A DNA stretch of 64,000 nucleotides from Fibrobacterota bacterium (GCA_023436205.1 JAEZKC010000106.1:62001-126000), one strand, 5' to 3'; counted from the first letter of the stretch, positions 18,442 through 27,446 are shown. Notes: a model not told the origin generated them from the sequence alone. Translations and numbers: made by a program.

Positions 18442-19201
18442 CTATTTCATTGATAGATTTTTCCAGATCCATACTCTCTTTTTCACACCTGAGACTGTTA
18501 TAATGTACAAGCACAATCGAAGTAAATATCGGAGCTACCAATGCTATGACACCACCGTAAATGACCATTCCACCAAGGAAGAATATTCTTGATGAAGTAC
18601 CCCCCTTGAGAGCAAGTGCAGATACAAAAGAGAAAATGGTAATCGCAATGATCATCGGTACGAACATAATCAGAAATGAAATAAAATTGATCGCAAAAGT
18701 TTTCCACCATCTCTTCTTTACTAGAAAAAAAGCACGGGAGATACCATCAAAGAAGTACCTGCGTTCCACAAAAATCAGAACCCAACCCATCAACATAATA
18801 TTGGCAAAATAAAAAAATGGTATAATCAGCAAGAACAGACTCACGACGGAAAGCAATCCCCAGATCAGATAACTGAAAATACTGAGAAAGTCCCGCCCGT
18901 CAGCTAACTTTAGCATCTGAGAGGCCGAAATGGTTTCTCCCATAATGGTCCTCTGCATATAACGAATAATAACTGCTCCAGCCCAAGTCCCCACAAAAAA
19001 ATTGATAATGGTAACGATTATATATAGAGGTGAAATCCTGGGAGTATTCAACATTGAAGAAGTGTTAAAATAGGGGATAAACCCTATAAACATGGGAATG
19101 ATAAGAATAGGGAACACTTTCCCTATGGTCATTTTGTAAAGGCGCAAACCCCTGTCCAAAGTGGTTCCGATAGAAAAAACACCCATGAACTGCGAAGACA
19201 T
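18404..19201 (-). CDS. polytopic membrane protein, paralogue A of MoxR locus
   Basis: A 265-residue protein; start ATG 19201 with AAGGAGG 5 bases upstream (an in-frame ATG at 19243 would add 14 residues ahead of it). It begins SSQFMGVFSIGTTLDRGL, nearly the same as the next gene upstream, and has six or so hydrophobic helices separated by short charged loops (about 20-40, 55-80, 115-150, 180-205, 225-250). Its layout resembles the glycerophosphoryl-diester-phosphodiesterase-type membrane domain proteins that occur beside MoxR operons, but no catalytic residues are visible. The C-terminus ends in a soluble tail with SLRCEKESMDLE, also shared by its paralogue. First or second gene of the MoxR operon. 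Function unknown. Confidence 0.7.
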   Translation of the reverse strand: MSSQFMGVFSIGTTLDRGLRLYKMTIGKVFPILIIPMFIGFIPYFNTSSMLNTPRISPLYIIVTIINFFVGTWAGAVIIRYMQRTIMGETISASQMLKLADGRDFLSIFSYLIWGLLSVVSLFLLIIPFFYFANIMLMGWVLIFVERRYFFDGISRAFFLVKKRWWKTFAINFISFLIMFVPMIIAITIFSFVSALALKGGTSSRIFFLGGMVIYGGVIALVAPIFTSIVLVHYNSLRCEKESMDLEKSINEIGEARVQEAPAAL

Positions 19202-19277
19202 AAGAGCCTCCTTGTGGTTAGGTTTATACCAGTGCGCAATCAAATTTGTAAAACAATTGCCTTCAGGTCAAGGCAGA

Positions 19278-20108
19278 CTAATTCAGCTGACTGGCAGGGT
19301 TATCAACTGGCGAATTTCCAAGTTCGTCAATTTTCGACTCTATATCGAAAGATTCCTTCTCACATCTGAGACTGTGATAATGGATCAGCTGAACAGAATA
19401 GATAACCGGAAATGAAAGCGATATCAATCCGAAATAAACTGCATAAAAAATCGCCAGGAAGGCAGGACCCATGGCACTCTCACTTCCGGAGCTTCCCCGA
19501 AAAGCTTGTACGGCCACCATAATTACTACCATCAGTATCATCCCGATCATAACAGGAATATAAGCTATCAAGCCGGAAAGCAGGTTTACTACTAAAGTTT
19601 TCCAAAATCTACCTTTCACCAGCTTGAAAGTGCGCATCATGCCGTTTACAAAATATTGTCTTTCCACTACCGCCAGAATAAGACCTACGTTGATGATATT
19701 AATAATGTAAAGATATGGTATAATGAGCAAAAAAAGACCGATTATACCGGCGATTCCCCAGAAAAAGAAGGTTATCAGCAATAACAGGTCTGCAGGACCG
19801 GCTAATCGAAGCATTTGCGAAGTAGTCGGGCTTTCACCCACACTCAATTTATGCAGATAACGGATGCACACAACCCAGGACCAACTGCACCCTATCAGAT
19901 TGAGTATCACTCCTGTAACAATCAAAGGCATGCTGCTGTGATAATCTCCCTTACCCAGGCCCTGAATGAAACTCAAAGCAGCTCCGATCCCGAATACAAA
20001 AGGAAGAAGGATGAGAGGCATAACTTTAGCCGCAGACAGTTTGAACAGACGTAATCCCCTATCAAGGGTTGCTCCTATTGAGAACACACCTACAAACTGA
20101 CTGCTCAT
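19278..20108 (-). CDS. polytopic membrane protein, paralogue B of MoxR locus
   Basis: A 276-residue membrane protein, clearly a tandem duplicate of its downstream neighbour: both begin SSQF-GVFSIG-TLDRGLRL, share the LLLIIPY/F motif in the fourth helix and both end near HYHSLRCEKESFDIE or the equivalent. About six transmembrane segments. CGGAGTGACCA precedes the ATG. As the most upstream gene of the tight minus-strand cluster it probably marks the start of the operon; the 76-base gap to its paralogue holds only that gene's ribosome binding site. Retained tandem copies suggest heteromeric assembly, which is inference. Confidence 0.7.
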   Translation of the reverse strand: MSSQFVGVFSIGATLDRGLRLFKLSAAKVMPLILLPFVFGIGAALSFIQGLGKGDYHSSMPLIVTGVILNLIGCSWSWVVCIRYLHKLSVGESPTTSQMLRLAGPADLLLLITFFFWGIAGIIGLFLLIIPYLYIINIINVGLILAVVERQYFVNGMMRTFKLVKGRFWKTLVVNLLSGLIAYIPVMIGMILMVVIMVAVQAFRGSSGSESAMGPAFLAIFYAVYFGLISLSFPVIYSVQLIHYHSLRCEKESFDIESKIDELGNSPVDNPASQLN

Positions 20109-20209
20109 TGGTCACTCCGAAATGGTTAGCGGAACTGAAAGATAATTTGAATATAGATGATACAGCTTTTGTGGATCAAATGCAATACGGGTAAAATGCT
20201 ATTCAAAGC

Positions 20210-20644
20210 TTACTCTAGAATATCGAATCTCTTTTTCATGAAATATCGAGTATGCTCTTCTGGAAAATCCTCAAGCTCGCCAAAAATGCTATACCCGAGC
20301 TTTTCGTAAAACGACCTGGCCTGAAAATCGAATGTATCCAGATAAGCTCCATGACATCCACGGCTCTGTGCTTCCTTCTCCGCAAGTCGCATCAGTTCAG
20401 TTCCCAAACCTTTTCCGCGCTGCTCCTCCCTTACCCAAAGCGCATCCACGTATAGCCAGCCCCAGTAGGTTCTGCCAGTAAGTCCGCCCAGACAGCTATC
20501 ATCCTCATCACGCAGAATTCGAATCGAAAGGGGCCGACTATCATAATAGCCAGCTTTACCGATATTAAAGTTCAACAATCCATTGAGAACTGTTTTATCG
20601 GAATCCGAATTGGAAACGGTCAACACAGCGCGCCATGTATTCAT
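20210..20644 (-). CDS. GNAT family N-acetyltransferase
   Basis: A 144-residue enzyme with the complete GNAT fold. Motif A is REEQRGKGLGTELMRLAEKEA with the acetyl-CoA-binding Q-R-G-K-G-L-G loop near residues 77-83; the following LDTFDFQARSFYEKLGY matches motif B, so it transfers an acetyl group from acetyl-CoA to an amine. The substrate cannot be inferred. Its ATG overlaps the stop of the CDP-alcohol phosphatidyltransferase gene (ATGA), making it the second gene of a two-gene operon. Confidence 0.9.
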   Translation of the reverse strand: MNTWRAVLTVSNSDSDKTVLNGLLNFNIGKAGYYDSRPLSIRILRDEDDSCLGGLTGRTYWGWLYVDALWVREEQRGKGLGTELMRLAEKEAQSRGCHGAYLDTFDFQARSFYEKLGYSIFGELEDFPEEHTRYFMKKRFDILE

Positions 20645-21357
20645 TCAGATGTTTCTCCTTCGGCAGTAAGCTGAGAAGACAGGATGCCCAGCCGTTGAGC
20701 TTTCTCCTTCATATCAATGGACCAGATATATTTTTGTGTTCGAAATATCACTACGCAGGCTGCACAGATCATTATGAAAATCGTGTACGGAAGAGGCAGG
20801 GTTAAAAATTTCTCCCCGAGAAAAAAAGTGGCCCCGTAAATAACAATCATTAAAAGTCTTAGCTCGGTTGGCCCTATGCCCAGAAAGGTGATTTTAAATT
20901 CCCCTGTAGCCGAAAACGCCAAATATGAACTCATCATAAACGTAACCACCACAGGAAGGAGCAGCATCATTAAGAACCGGTCATGCCCGTCCAGAAGTAA
21001 AGCCAGTCCCACTATTGCGCAACACATGAATACATAGTCCAGAAAATGATCCATGTAATATCCCCACTTGGGAATACCGGTGTCACGATATCTGCCCAAC
21101 GCCCCGTCTAAAGAATCGGTAAACCACTGCGCCACCTGCAGTGCAGCTCCAAGCCAGAGCCAATGCAAACTGCTTCTGGCCAGATATCCGCATACCACCG
21201 CACCAGCACTCCAAAGCAGTGTCATAAGCGTTAGGTGATACCCTTGAAGACAACCGGGAAATCGGGGAGTTAACCACTGTACAAAAGCCCTCTCGGGATT
21301 AGCTAAAAGAGATTTGAGCGGGAGCTTCTTGTCCCCTGTAAAAGTATTCTTGTGCAT
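20641..21357 (-). CDS. CDP-alcohol phosphatidyltransferase family protein
   Basis: A 238-residue inner-membrane enzyme. The signature reads D81-S-L-D84-G85-A-L-G88-R89, then G99-x3-D103-x3-D107, the metal- and CDP-binding motif; the usual Ala before Arg is Gly here. About six membrane helices follow the family pattern. These enzymes move a phosphatidyl (or other phospho-alcohol) group from a CDP-linked donor to an alcohol such as glycerol 3-phosphate, inositol or serine; the acceptor is not predictable. First gene of an operon with the GNAT gene. Confidence 0.9.
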   Translation of the reverse strand: MHKNTFTGDKKLPLKSLLANPERAFVQWLTPRFPGCLQGYHLTLMTLLWSAGAVVCGYLARSSLHWLWLGAALQVAQWFTDSLDGALGRYRDTGIPKWGYYMDHFLDYVFMCCAIVGLALLLDGHDRFLMMLLLPVVVTFMMSSYLAFSATGEFKITFLGIGPTELRLLMIVIYGATFFLGEKFLTLPLPYTIFIMICAACVVIFRTQKYIWSIDMKEKAQRLGILSSQLTAEGETSE

Positions 21358-21537
21358 GACAGCCTTTCGAAGGTGAAGAATGTCAAAATAGAAATTTATG
21401 AGCAGAGAGGCAAGAGGGTTTTTGGCGCAGTCATTCTAAAATGATCCCCCAGTAGCCGAAGGAATAATCAAGGTAGTTATTAGTAATGCTTATAAGTTGT
21501 TGATTTATCTATAATTCCATTTGAACGTTACCTGTTT

Positions 21538-22413
21538 TTAATTAACTGAAACTTCGGGAGGCAGGAGATATTCAAATGGATCAAGTACCTGTTTGTTGAA
21601 ATGAATCTCATAGTGTAGATGAGGTCCGGTCGCCTTACCCGTGGCACCCATGCTTCCTATACGCTGATTCCGTTTGACTCGAGACCCTTTCGAAACCCGT
21701 ATTGAATTCAGATGGGCAAAAATGGTGAGATAACCGCTTTCAGAGTGTTCTATAATTATCACATTTCCGAAATATTTTCTCTTTCCTGCGAAAATCACCG
21801 TACCCTCAGCGGTGGCCCAAACAGCGGAACCCAATCTGTTGGCAATATCTATTCCTTTATGAAATGCCGTTCCCTCCCAAACCGGGTCTGTCCTGGTCCC
21901 GAAATGAGAAGTAATGATTCCCTTACAAGGTACACCGGAAGGTATAAAGGGCGAAATTTCGTTTAAGACAGGCATGGGTATTGTATCTGAAGGATTGTGA
22001 AAATACTGCCGAGCCAGAGAAAACTGATCATCCTGCTCGATGGCTAAGGAAGAACTGAAGAAACAGAGAGGCTTGCGCTCTGCGGATACGGGAACAATGC
22101 CAGAAAGCTTCACCTGAGAACTTCCGGCCAGAAAATCATAGGCGGTCTCGTCAAATTCCAGCGTCCAAACCATTTTCCTGGCCAAACCCCTAAGCTGACT
22201 GTCTTGAATTGCCAAACTGAGGTGTCTGGATGTCTCGATTTTCTCCTTGGCAATTTTTGCCGTCAGATATGCGATATTATAGAAAATACGAACATATCCA
22301 CCCATACAAAGCAAAGCCAGTAAAAGAACCGGTAGAAAAGAGAGGAGAGTTATTCTCAGACGCCTACAGGATGTATCTTTATGAATGAAAACAGTACAGA
22401 TCTCTTTTAGCAT
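21538..22413 (-). CDS. M23 family metallopeptidase
   Basis: A 291-residue envelope protein with one N-terminal membrane helix (about 23-45), a helical linker (50-80), and a C-terminal LytM/M23 domain (about 160-285). Zinc ligands and catalytic His are all present: His185 and Asp189 (FHKGID), His234, and H265-L-H267. Such domains cleave peptidoglycan cross-bridges or, when degenerate, activate amidases; the intact site favours a hydrolase. It stands alone between unrelated genes. Confidence 0.92.
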   Translation of the reverse strand: MLKEICTVFIHKDTSCRRLRITLLSFLPVLLLALLCMGGYVRIFYNIAYLTAKIAKEKIETSRHLSLAIQDSQLRGLARKMVWTLEFDETAYDFLAGSSQVKLSGIVPVSAERKPLCFFSSSLAIEQDDQFSLARQYFHNPSDTIPMPVLNEISPFIPSGVPCKGIITSHFGTRTDPVWEGTAFHKGIDIANRLGSAVWATAEGTVIFAGKRKYFGNVIIIEHSESGYLTIFAHLNSIRVSKGSRVKRNQRIGSMGATGKATGPHLHYEIHFNKQVLDPFEYLLPPEVSVN

Positions 22414-22511
22414 GCACCCGACCTAAAACGTGTTTATGTTTATTTCAGAGGTTTAAACAACCAAATAACATGCCAAGCAAGTCAAGTGTAAACAGTAAAC
22501 AAGGACCACTC

Positions 22512-23276
22512 ATGATAAGCAGCCTCTCCTCCATAGAATCCTGGTACGACTCCTACACCAAATCTTTCTCCTCCACGGATATCTCAGTACAGGGAGCACT
22601 CAGGCTTAAAGAAGACCATTGTAAACGAGTTATGAATGAAATGGCTCAACTGGCACATTCTCTTAACCTGGACAAGGGAAATTCACAAAATGCCTTGATC
22701 GCCGGCCTTCTTCATGATATTGGCCGATTCGAACAGTTCGTCAAGTATAAAACATTTTTGGATGCCCGCTCCATAAACCATGCCGATCTATCCGTCGTAA
22801 TCATTGAAAAGTCCGGTATCCTGTCAGTTCTTGATCCCGAAAGCGCCTCCTCTGTTATTGAAGCTGTTCGTCTTCACAACAAAGCGGTGCTTCCTCCCTC
22901 CTGCGATCAGCTGCCGAAGATGCTCAGGGATGCTGATAAGCTTGATATCTGGAATGTAGTCATCACACACTTCCAAAATCCTGACCAGTCCACAAAAAGC
23001 GCTGTCGAACTTGACCTTCCCGATAACGACGACATCTCGCCCATCACCGTTAAAGAAATATTAAACGGTACTCCCTGGAATGTGAAGTCACTTAATTCTG
23101 TCAATGACTTCAAGCTTGTGCTCATGGGATGGGTTTTCGATATAAATTTCCAGCACTCATTCAAGGAAATCAAACGCAGGGAATATCTGGAAAAGATGCT
23201 GAACGTGCTTCCTTCGTGTAATGAAGCCACATCAGTTTACAAAACCTGCAGATCTCATTTGGAAAGACATGTGTAA
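22512..23276 (+). CDS. HD domain phosphohydrolase
   Basis: A 254-residue cytoplasmic protein. I favour ATG 22512, with AAGGA 6 bases ahead; an in-frame ATG at 22470 lacks a site. The HD superfamily metal site shows as His36, the H68-D69 doublet (LIAGLLHDIGR), His90 and a later AVRLHNK segment. HD proteins hydrolyse phosphate esters of nucleotides or second messengers. No signalling domain is fused. The next gene starts within its last codons. Confidence 0.85.
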   Translation: MISSLSSIESWYDSYTKSFSSTDISVQGALRLKEDHCKRVMNEMAQLAHSLNLDKGNSQNALIAGLLHDIGRFEQFVKYKTFLDARSINHADLSVVIIEKSGILSVLDPESASSVIEAVRLHNKAVLPPSCDQLPKMLRDADKLDIWNVVITHFQNPDQSTKSAVELDLPDNDDISPITVKEILNGTPWNVKSLNSVNDFKLVLMGWVFDINFQHSFKEIKRREYLEKMLNVLPSCNEATSVYKTCRSHLERHV

Positions 23277-24360
23277 AAAAGCGGCTCTGGTGCTTTCAAG
23301 ACAGAAACTTGCACCCTGCGCTCTTACGCCATGGGTAAAGCAAACTATCAGCGCACTTAAGTATCTTAAAGATCAAAATTTCACGTTTCTGACATCAACT
23401 GGCAGCCCAAACTGGGACCTGCCCCTTTCGGCCGCAGCTTCCATGAATATGGATATTGAAGTAGCTTTGATTTCTCCTGGAACAGATTTACAGAGAGAAC
23501 AGGCGCGCATCATACAAGGATTTAATTTACAAGGAATAACCAGATTCGTTGAAGTCCCTTTAATAGCGGAACTGCCACCCATGACATGCCGGGATCTCTT
23601 CGTGCTTGATAATGCAGATATTCTCTTTCCTGTTTCCGTGAGACCCCGAGGGACTTTCGATAAGCTTCTGGAAACTGACAAACTTAAACAAAAAAGCGAC
23701 TTTCGGTTCCAACAATCTTACTCCAGAAGTCAAAAGAATTCCGGTTATGATTACTCTTTTTCTTTTAACAATGAAGATCCGCTCCTCTTTTCCGATAATT
23801 ACATCATACACTGGACCCGTACCGCTCTGCACCCCTGGCCTACAGAACGCCCTTGTGACTTCTATAATGATCTCATAAGCTCACCATCCTACCCTCGTAC
23901 TGCTTACTGCTCCCTTAAAAACATCCTCTCCAAAGGCAGAATTATTGCCTCAAACAGACACATGGCATGCGGAATCAGCACAGTCTGCCTCTCAGGACAT
24001 TCACCAGCCCGATTCTCACAACTTATGAAATGGAGAACCCGGTATATGCAGATGTCCTTTGAACCCTATGGTCTTGGGGTGGAACAAAAAACCGCCTTAA
24101 AAGAAGGGATCAGAAAAGTCATCTACTCCGATCCCCAAAGCATAAAAAAGGCGATTTCAAACGAAAGATGGATTTACCAGTCTGAAGGAAAAAAAGGAAA
24201 CTGGAATAGCGAAAATGAGTACCGGTTTTTAGGAGATTTCAGGTTCGACCATCTGCCGCCAGAAAAACTGGTGGTGTTCTGCAGAGACCCAGGGGAAGCA
24301 GCAGAACTCCAGAACAGCAGCGGAATAAGAGCGGTCCCGTTCAGTAGAATTATTCCTTAA
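23269..24360 (+). CDS. conserved hypothetical protein downstream of HD gene
   Basis: About 363 residues. An ATG at 23269 overlaps the HD gene stop by 8 bases and suits translational coupling; an in-frame ATG at 23221 (379 residues, 56-base overlap) cannot be excluded. No family recognised with confidence. The N-terminal half alternates strands and helices like a Rossmann fold (FLTSTGSPNWDLPLSAAA, then DIEVALISPG), and the C-terminal half is rich in Arg, Trp and aromatic residues (YRFLGDFRFDHLPPEKLVV). No signal peptide or membrane segment. Coupling to an HD phosphohydrolase suggests nucleotide-related work, which is inference. Its 3' end overlaps the convergent gene by 11 bases. Confidence 0.6.
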   Translation: MCKKAALVLSRQKLAPCALTPWVKQTISALKYLKDQNFTFLTSTGSPNWDLPLSAAASMNMDIEVALISPGTDLQREQARIIQGFNLQGITRFVEVPLIAELPPMTCRDLFVLDNADILFPVSVRPRGTFDKLLETDKLKQKSDFRFQQSYSRSQKNSGYDYSFSFNNEDPLLFSDNYIIHWTRTALHPWPTERPCDFYNDLISSPSYPRTAYCSLKNILSKGRIIASNRHMACGISTVCLSGHSPARFSQLMKWRTRYMQMSFEPYGLGVEQKTALKEGIRKVIYSDPQSIKKAISNERWIYQSEGKKGNWNSENEYRFLGDFRFDHLPPEKLVVFCRDPGEAAELQNSSGIRAVPFSRIIP

Positions 24361-24634
24361 TCCATTTCTGCAACGCTTCTATGATCTTCTGAGCCTGATC
24401 CTTACTGGAGATGTTAAACTTTGTCTGCTGACGATACTCATCGTCCATTTTTCGATAGCGCCGAATGGAATAACGATCCTGACCGTAGTCATTCTTGGCC
24501 TTCTCCCACTGTTGGTATCTAAAGAGAACCGTCGCCCAGGATCCCTTGGAAAGAATCACTTTATCGAGCTCTTTTACTACCAGTACGCCATCTTCCTCGT
24601 AATTGATTGTCAAATCTTCCACATTTGAGGCCAT
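24350..24634 (-). CDS. small conserved hypothetical protein
   Basis: A 94-residue soluble, charged protein. It begins with a short beta-rich part (NYEEDGVLVVKELDKVIL), then WATVLFRYQQW, an Arg/Tyr-rich segment (RYSIRRYRKMDDEYRQQ) and a C-terminal helix. The layout is loosely reminiscent of PC4-like single-strand nucleic-acid-binding proteins, but I cannot confirm this. GGAG lies about 9 bases upstream of the ATG. Convergent overlap of 11 bases with the preceding gene. Confidence 0.6.
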   Translation of the reverse strand: MASNVEDLTINYEEDGVLVVKELDKVILSKGSWATVLFRYQQWEKAKNDYGQDRYSIRRYRKMDDEYRQQTKFNISSKDQAQKIIEALQKWIKE

Positions 24635-24844
24635 TTATCCATCTCCGATTATTTGAATTGCATGTATTTACAATAAAATTATATGATTTCCCAATTTGAT
24701 ATCAAGAAACCCCTCTATTAATGGCGTTTTACGGGAGATTTCATGCCCTTGCTCTTTAACTAATTGTCTGAATCATGTAAATTAGTAACAGATATCCGGA
24801 ACAAATTGAAAAACTAGCAACCCGTCTCTATACAGGAGGAATCA

Positions 24845-25345
24845 ATGTCCCAGGTTTTCAATGCTGAAGAAATATTTGCCATGGGTGTGAGGATTGAGGA
24901 AAACGGACGAACCTTCTATCTGGCCACCGCCCGGAATTCATCGAACAGTGTCATCAAAGATCTGTTCACATCTTTGGCTGACTGGGAAACACGGCATGTG
25001 GAACTTTTTGAAAAGATGAAGAAAGATCTGCCAAGCGATCTTAAAAATGTGGAGCTTTATGATCCGGAGAACTCCGTTCATTTGTATTTGAAGGCTGCCG
25101 CAGATTCTCATATCTTCATTAAAAACAGTGACATAGAAAAATTGGCTCTTTCCTGTTCCACACCAGCTCAGGCACTGGAACTGGCTCTGCAATTTGAAAA
25201 AGATTCCGTAGTTTTTTACAGCTCCATGAAAGAAATAGTAAGAGATGACTTGGGACGCGAACATCTGGATAAGCTTATCAGAGAAGAACTCAACCATTTA
25301 GGTCAGCTTACCCGCGAACTGGAAAGACTTAAACCAGTTTCTTGA
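24845..25345 (+). CDS. ferritin-like / rubrerythrin-family diiron protein
   Basis: A 166-residue four-helix-bundle protein. Iron ligands have the expected spacing: Glu18 or Glu19 in helix 1 (IEENGRTFY), E48-x2-H51 in helix 2, Glu118 in helix 3 (LQFEKDSVVFY), and E148-x2-H151 in helix 4. There is no rubredoxin-type Cys4 domain, so it is an erythrin-like rather than a full rubrerythrin. Likely role: peroxide detoxification or iron handling in an anaerobe or microaerophile. AGGAGG directly precedes the ATG, and a hairpin follows the stop, so it is monocistronic. Confidence 0.88.
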   Translation: MSQVFNAEEIFAMGVRIEENGRTFYLATARNSSNSVIKDLFTSLADWETRHVELFEKMKKDLPSDLKNVELYDPENSVHLYLKAAADSHIFIKNSDIEKLALSCSTPAQALELALQFEKDSVVFYSSMKEIVRDDLGREHLDKLIREELNHLGQLTRELERLKPVS

Positions 25346-25359
25346 TACTTTCTCTTTCA

Positions 25360-25390
25360 AGGGCGAAACATAACCTATTGATTTCGCCCT
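25360..25390 (+). terminator. hairpin terminator after ferritin-like gene
   Basis: A perfect 9-bp stem AGGGCGAAA / TTTCGCCCT with a 13-base loop, 15 bases after the stop codon. The following bases are not T-rich, so termination may be partial. Confidence 0.6.
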
Positions 25391-25445
25391 GAACTCTCCT
25401 GTATAATTATTAAACACTCTCACAGAAGCAGGAGATTATACCAGC

Positions 25446-25922
25446 GTGAGATATTCGAAAATTGCCGCAATACTTCTGTCATGTTTGGCAATTATGCTGC
25501 TCTACAGCTGTGCCGGGACTCCCAGATACGGTAGAGTTCAACCTAACCCCGACAAGCCAGAGCCAACCGTAAAATCTTCAAAACCTCAAAGCGTCCACAG
25601 TAAAGATAGACCTTCCCCCAAAGGTAGAATTTACCAGGAAGGAACTGCATCCTGGTACGGAAAAAAATTTCACGGGCGCAAAACAGCAAGCGGCGAACGC
25701 TTTGATATGCACCAACTTACTGCAGCACATAAAACCCTGCCCTTTGGCACAGTTGTACGAGTCACCAATCTGGAAAACGGTAGAACCGTTGATGTCAGAA
25801 TTAACGACCGCGGCCCGCATACCCCCAAACGAATCATTGATATCTCCTACTCCGCGGCAAAAAAACTGGGATTGATCGAACAGGGACTTGGACGGGTTTC
25901 CATTGAAATAATCTCTAAATAG
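25446..25922 (+). CDS. rlpA: RlpA-like septal ring lipoprotein
   Basis: A 158-residue lipoprotein starting at GTG (GGAG 11 bases upstream). The signal peptide ends at a lipobox (YSC, Cys22), followed by a Pro/Lys/Ser linker. Residues 64-156 are a double-psi beta-barrel: GTASWYGKKFHGRKTASGE, then FGTVVRVTNLENGR and VRINDRGP, containing the conserved Asp of RlpA lytic transglycosylases that act on denuded glycan strands. The SPOR domain found in E. coli RlpA is absent, as in many short homologues. Outer-membrane location inferred from the lipobox. Confidence 0.92.
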   Translation: MRYSKIAAILLSCLAIMLLYSCAGTPRYGRVQPNPDKPEPTVKSSKPQSVHSKDRPSPKGRIYQEGTASWYGKKFHGRKTASGERFDMHQLTAAHKTLPFGTVVRVTNLENGRTVDVRINDRGPHTPKRIIDISYSAAKKLGLIEQGLGRVSIEIISK

Positions 25923-25987
25923 GCTCCAAACTCCCCACTAAGGCGCGCAGTGTTTATTTTTGTCCTTACACCTAATAAGGAGTTGAT

Positions 25988-26968
25988 TTGAGATTTCTTT
26001 CCATTCAGGCATACCTGCGAACCTTAAAAGGTCTCTTCCACAACATGACCTACGCAGAGCCCGTGTTTCCATTTTATGCATCCTTTAAACTTACCTCGCG
26101 CTGTCATTTCGGATGTCCATTCTGTAATGTTAAAAAGGATCCAGTACCTGATCTCTCCACGGCAGATATTAAAGCTGTTCTGCGCAACCTTTCCCGTTCA
26201 CCGGTATTGATGACAAGCTTTGAAGGCGGCGAACCCCTTCTTAGACCCGATATCGGAGAACTCCTGAAATATGCCCGAAGCTGCAGCTTTTATCTTCTGT
26301 TTACAACAAGCGTCAAAAACCTTGAAACCTATCCTCTTGAGGAGTACGCCAAATACATAGATTTTCTACATGTATCCATCGATGAAGGGCATGATAATCT
26401 CGAGCTCTTCGAAAAACTTCCGTACCTATGCAGGCTTCCACTTGACGTTTCCGTGCAAACTGTTGTCACAAGTGAAACGATAGACTCCCTGGATGAGAAG
26501 GTCAAACGCTGTTACGATTGCGGATCAAACATCGTGATTATTCCTGCTGCGAAGATGGACAATGCACAGGACCTTTTTCCCGACATGGAAAGCTTCGCTA
26601 AAAAACTCAAATACCTGCGTAAACTATATCCAAATACCATACATACTCCTTCCGGTTTTTTTGATGCTTATAAAAGAGGCAAATGCTCCAGCTCCTCAGT
26701 GATCATCGCGCCGGATGCAAGACTATACTACCCCTGCCATATACTGGGAACTAAGGGACCGGATCTGCGAGTAACAGATTTATCAACGTGGCTACGCTCT
26801 CAGGAAGCAGTCGACATGCGTAAAACGATGCAGCGTTGCAGCAGAAATTGCGGTTGGTATCAATATTACGCCATCAACTCTTATACTTCCGTTTCATCGG
26901 TAATTGATACCCTAAAACCAGTTCTAATCAAAAAGAGTAAAGATCGGAAACAGCATGCCACAAGGTAA
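25988..26968 (+). CDS. radical SAM protein with SPASM-like C-terminus
   Basis: A 326-residue enzyme starting at TTG, with AAGGAG upstream. Cys39, Cys43 and Cys46 (CHFGCPFC) bind the radical-generating [4Fe-4S] cluster; FEGGEPLLRPD is the SAM-binding GGE motif. In the C-terminal 90 residues Cys-containing segments (GKCSSSS, YYPCHILG, CSRNCGW) look like a SPASM or twitch domain holding an auxiliary cluster. Substrate unknown; relatives mature peptides or modify small molecules. Its 3' end overlaps the LOG-like gene by 14 bases, so the two are made together. Confidence 0.88.
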   Translation: MRFLSIQAYLRTLKGLFHNMTYAEPVFPFYASFKLTSRCHFGCPFCNVKKDPVPDLSTADIKAVLRNLSRSPVLMTSFEGGEPLLRPDIGELLKYARSCSFYLLFTTSVKNLETYPLEEYAKYIDFLHVSIDEGHDNLELFEKLPYLCRLPLDVSVQTVVTSETIDSLDEKVKRCYDCGSNIVIIPAAKMDNAQDLFPDMESFAKKLKYLRKLYPNTIHTPSGFFDAYKRGKCSSSSVIIAPDARLYYPCHILGTKGPDLRVTDLSTWLRSQEAVDMRKTMQRCSRNCGWYQYYAINSYTSVSSVIDTLKPVLIKKSKDRKQHATR

Positions 26969-27443
26969 GCGGTTGTCAATAGGAGTAATCGGAGGAAACG
27001 ATTGCTCTCCTTCGGATGCCGAAATAGCCTACGAACTTGGAAGCCACATAGCCGCAAGAGGTGCCGTCCTGATTTGCGGAGGTAAAGGCGGTATAATGGA
27101 AGCTGTTTCCAAAGGGGCCTTCGAAAAAGGCGGAACTGTTATTGGCATTCTTCCGGGAACTGACAAGAGCGAGGCCAACCCCTTCGTTTCCGTGGCTATC
27201 CCCACCGGTTTGGGTATCAGTAGAAATGTGATCGTCGTACACTCATCAGATGTCATCATTGCATTTCCCGGAGCTTACGGAACACTCAGTGAAATTGCAG
27301 TAGCTCTTGCAGTGAACAAAACGGTAATTCGCATGCCCGGCGCATGGGATCTCAGAAAAGCCGCACCGGTTGATGCCGGGAAGTTCAAAGAAGCCTTTGA
27401 CGCTCGTCAGGCAATCGGGCTTGCGCTCTCGTCTGGAGCATAA
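26955..27443 (+). CDS. LOG/TIGR00725 family protein
   Basis: A 162-residue protein with the Rossmann-like fold of the LOG / MoCo-carrier group. GGKGGIMEAVSKGA is the nucleotide-binding motif; the later PGAYGTLSE replaces the PGGxGTxxE of cytokinin-activating LOG enzymes (first Gly retained, second replaced by Ala). This fits the TIGR00725 branch, whose function is unsettled. It is translationally coupled to the radical SAM gene and followed by a hairpin. Confidence 0.82.
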   Translation: MPQGKRLSIGVIGGNDCSPSDAEIAYELGSHIAARGAVLICGGKGGIMEAVSKGAFEKGGTVIGILPGTDKSEANPFVSVAIPTGLGISRNVIVVHSSDVIIAFPGAYGTLSEIAVALAVNKTVIRMPGAWDLRKAAPVDAGKFKEAFDARQAIGLALSSGA

Positions 27444-27446
27444 AAA

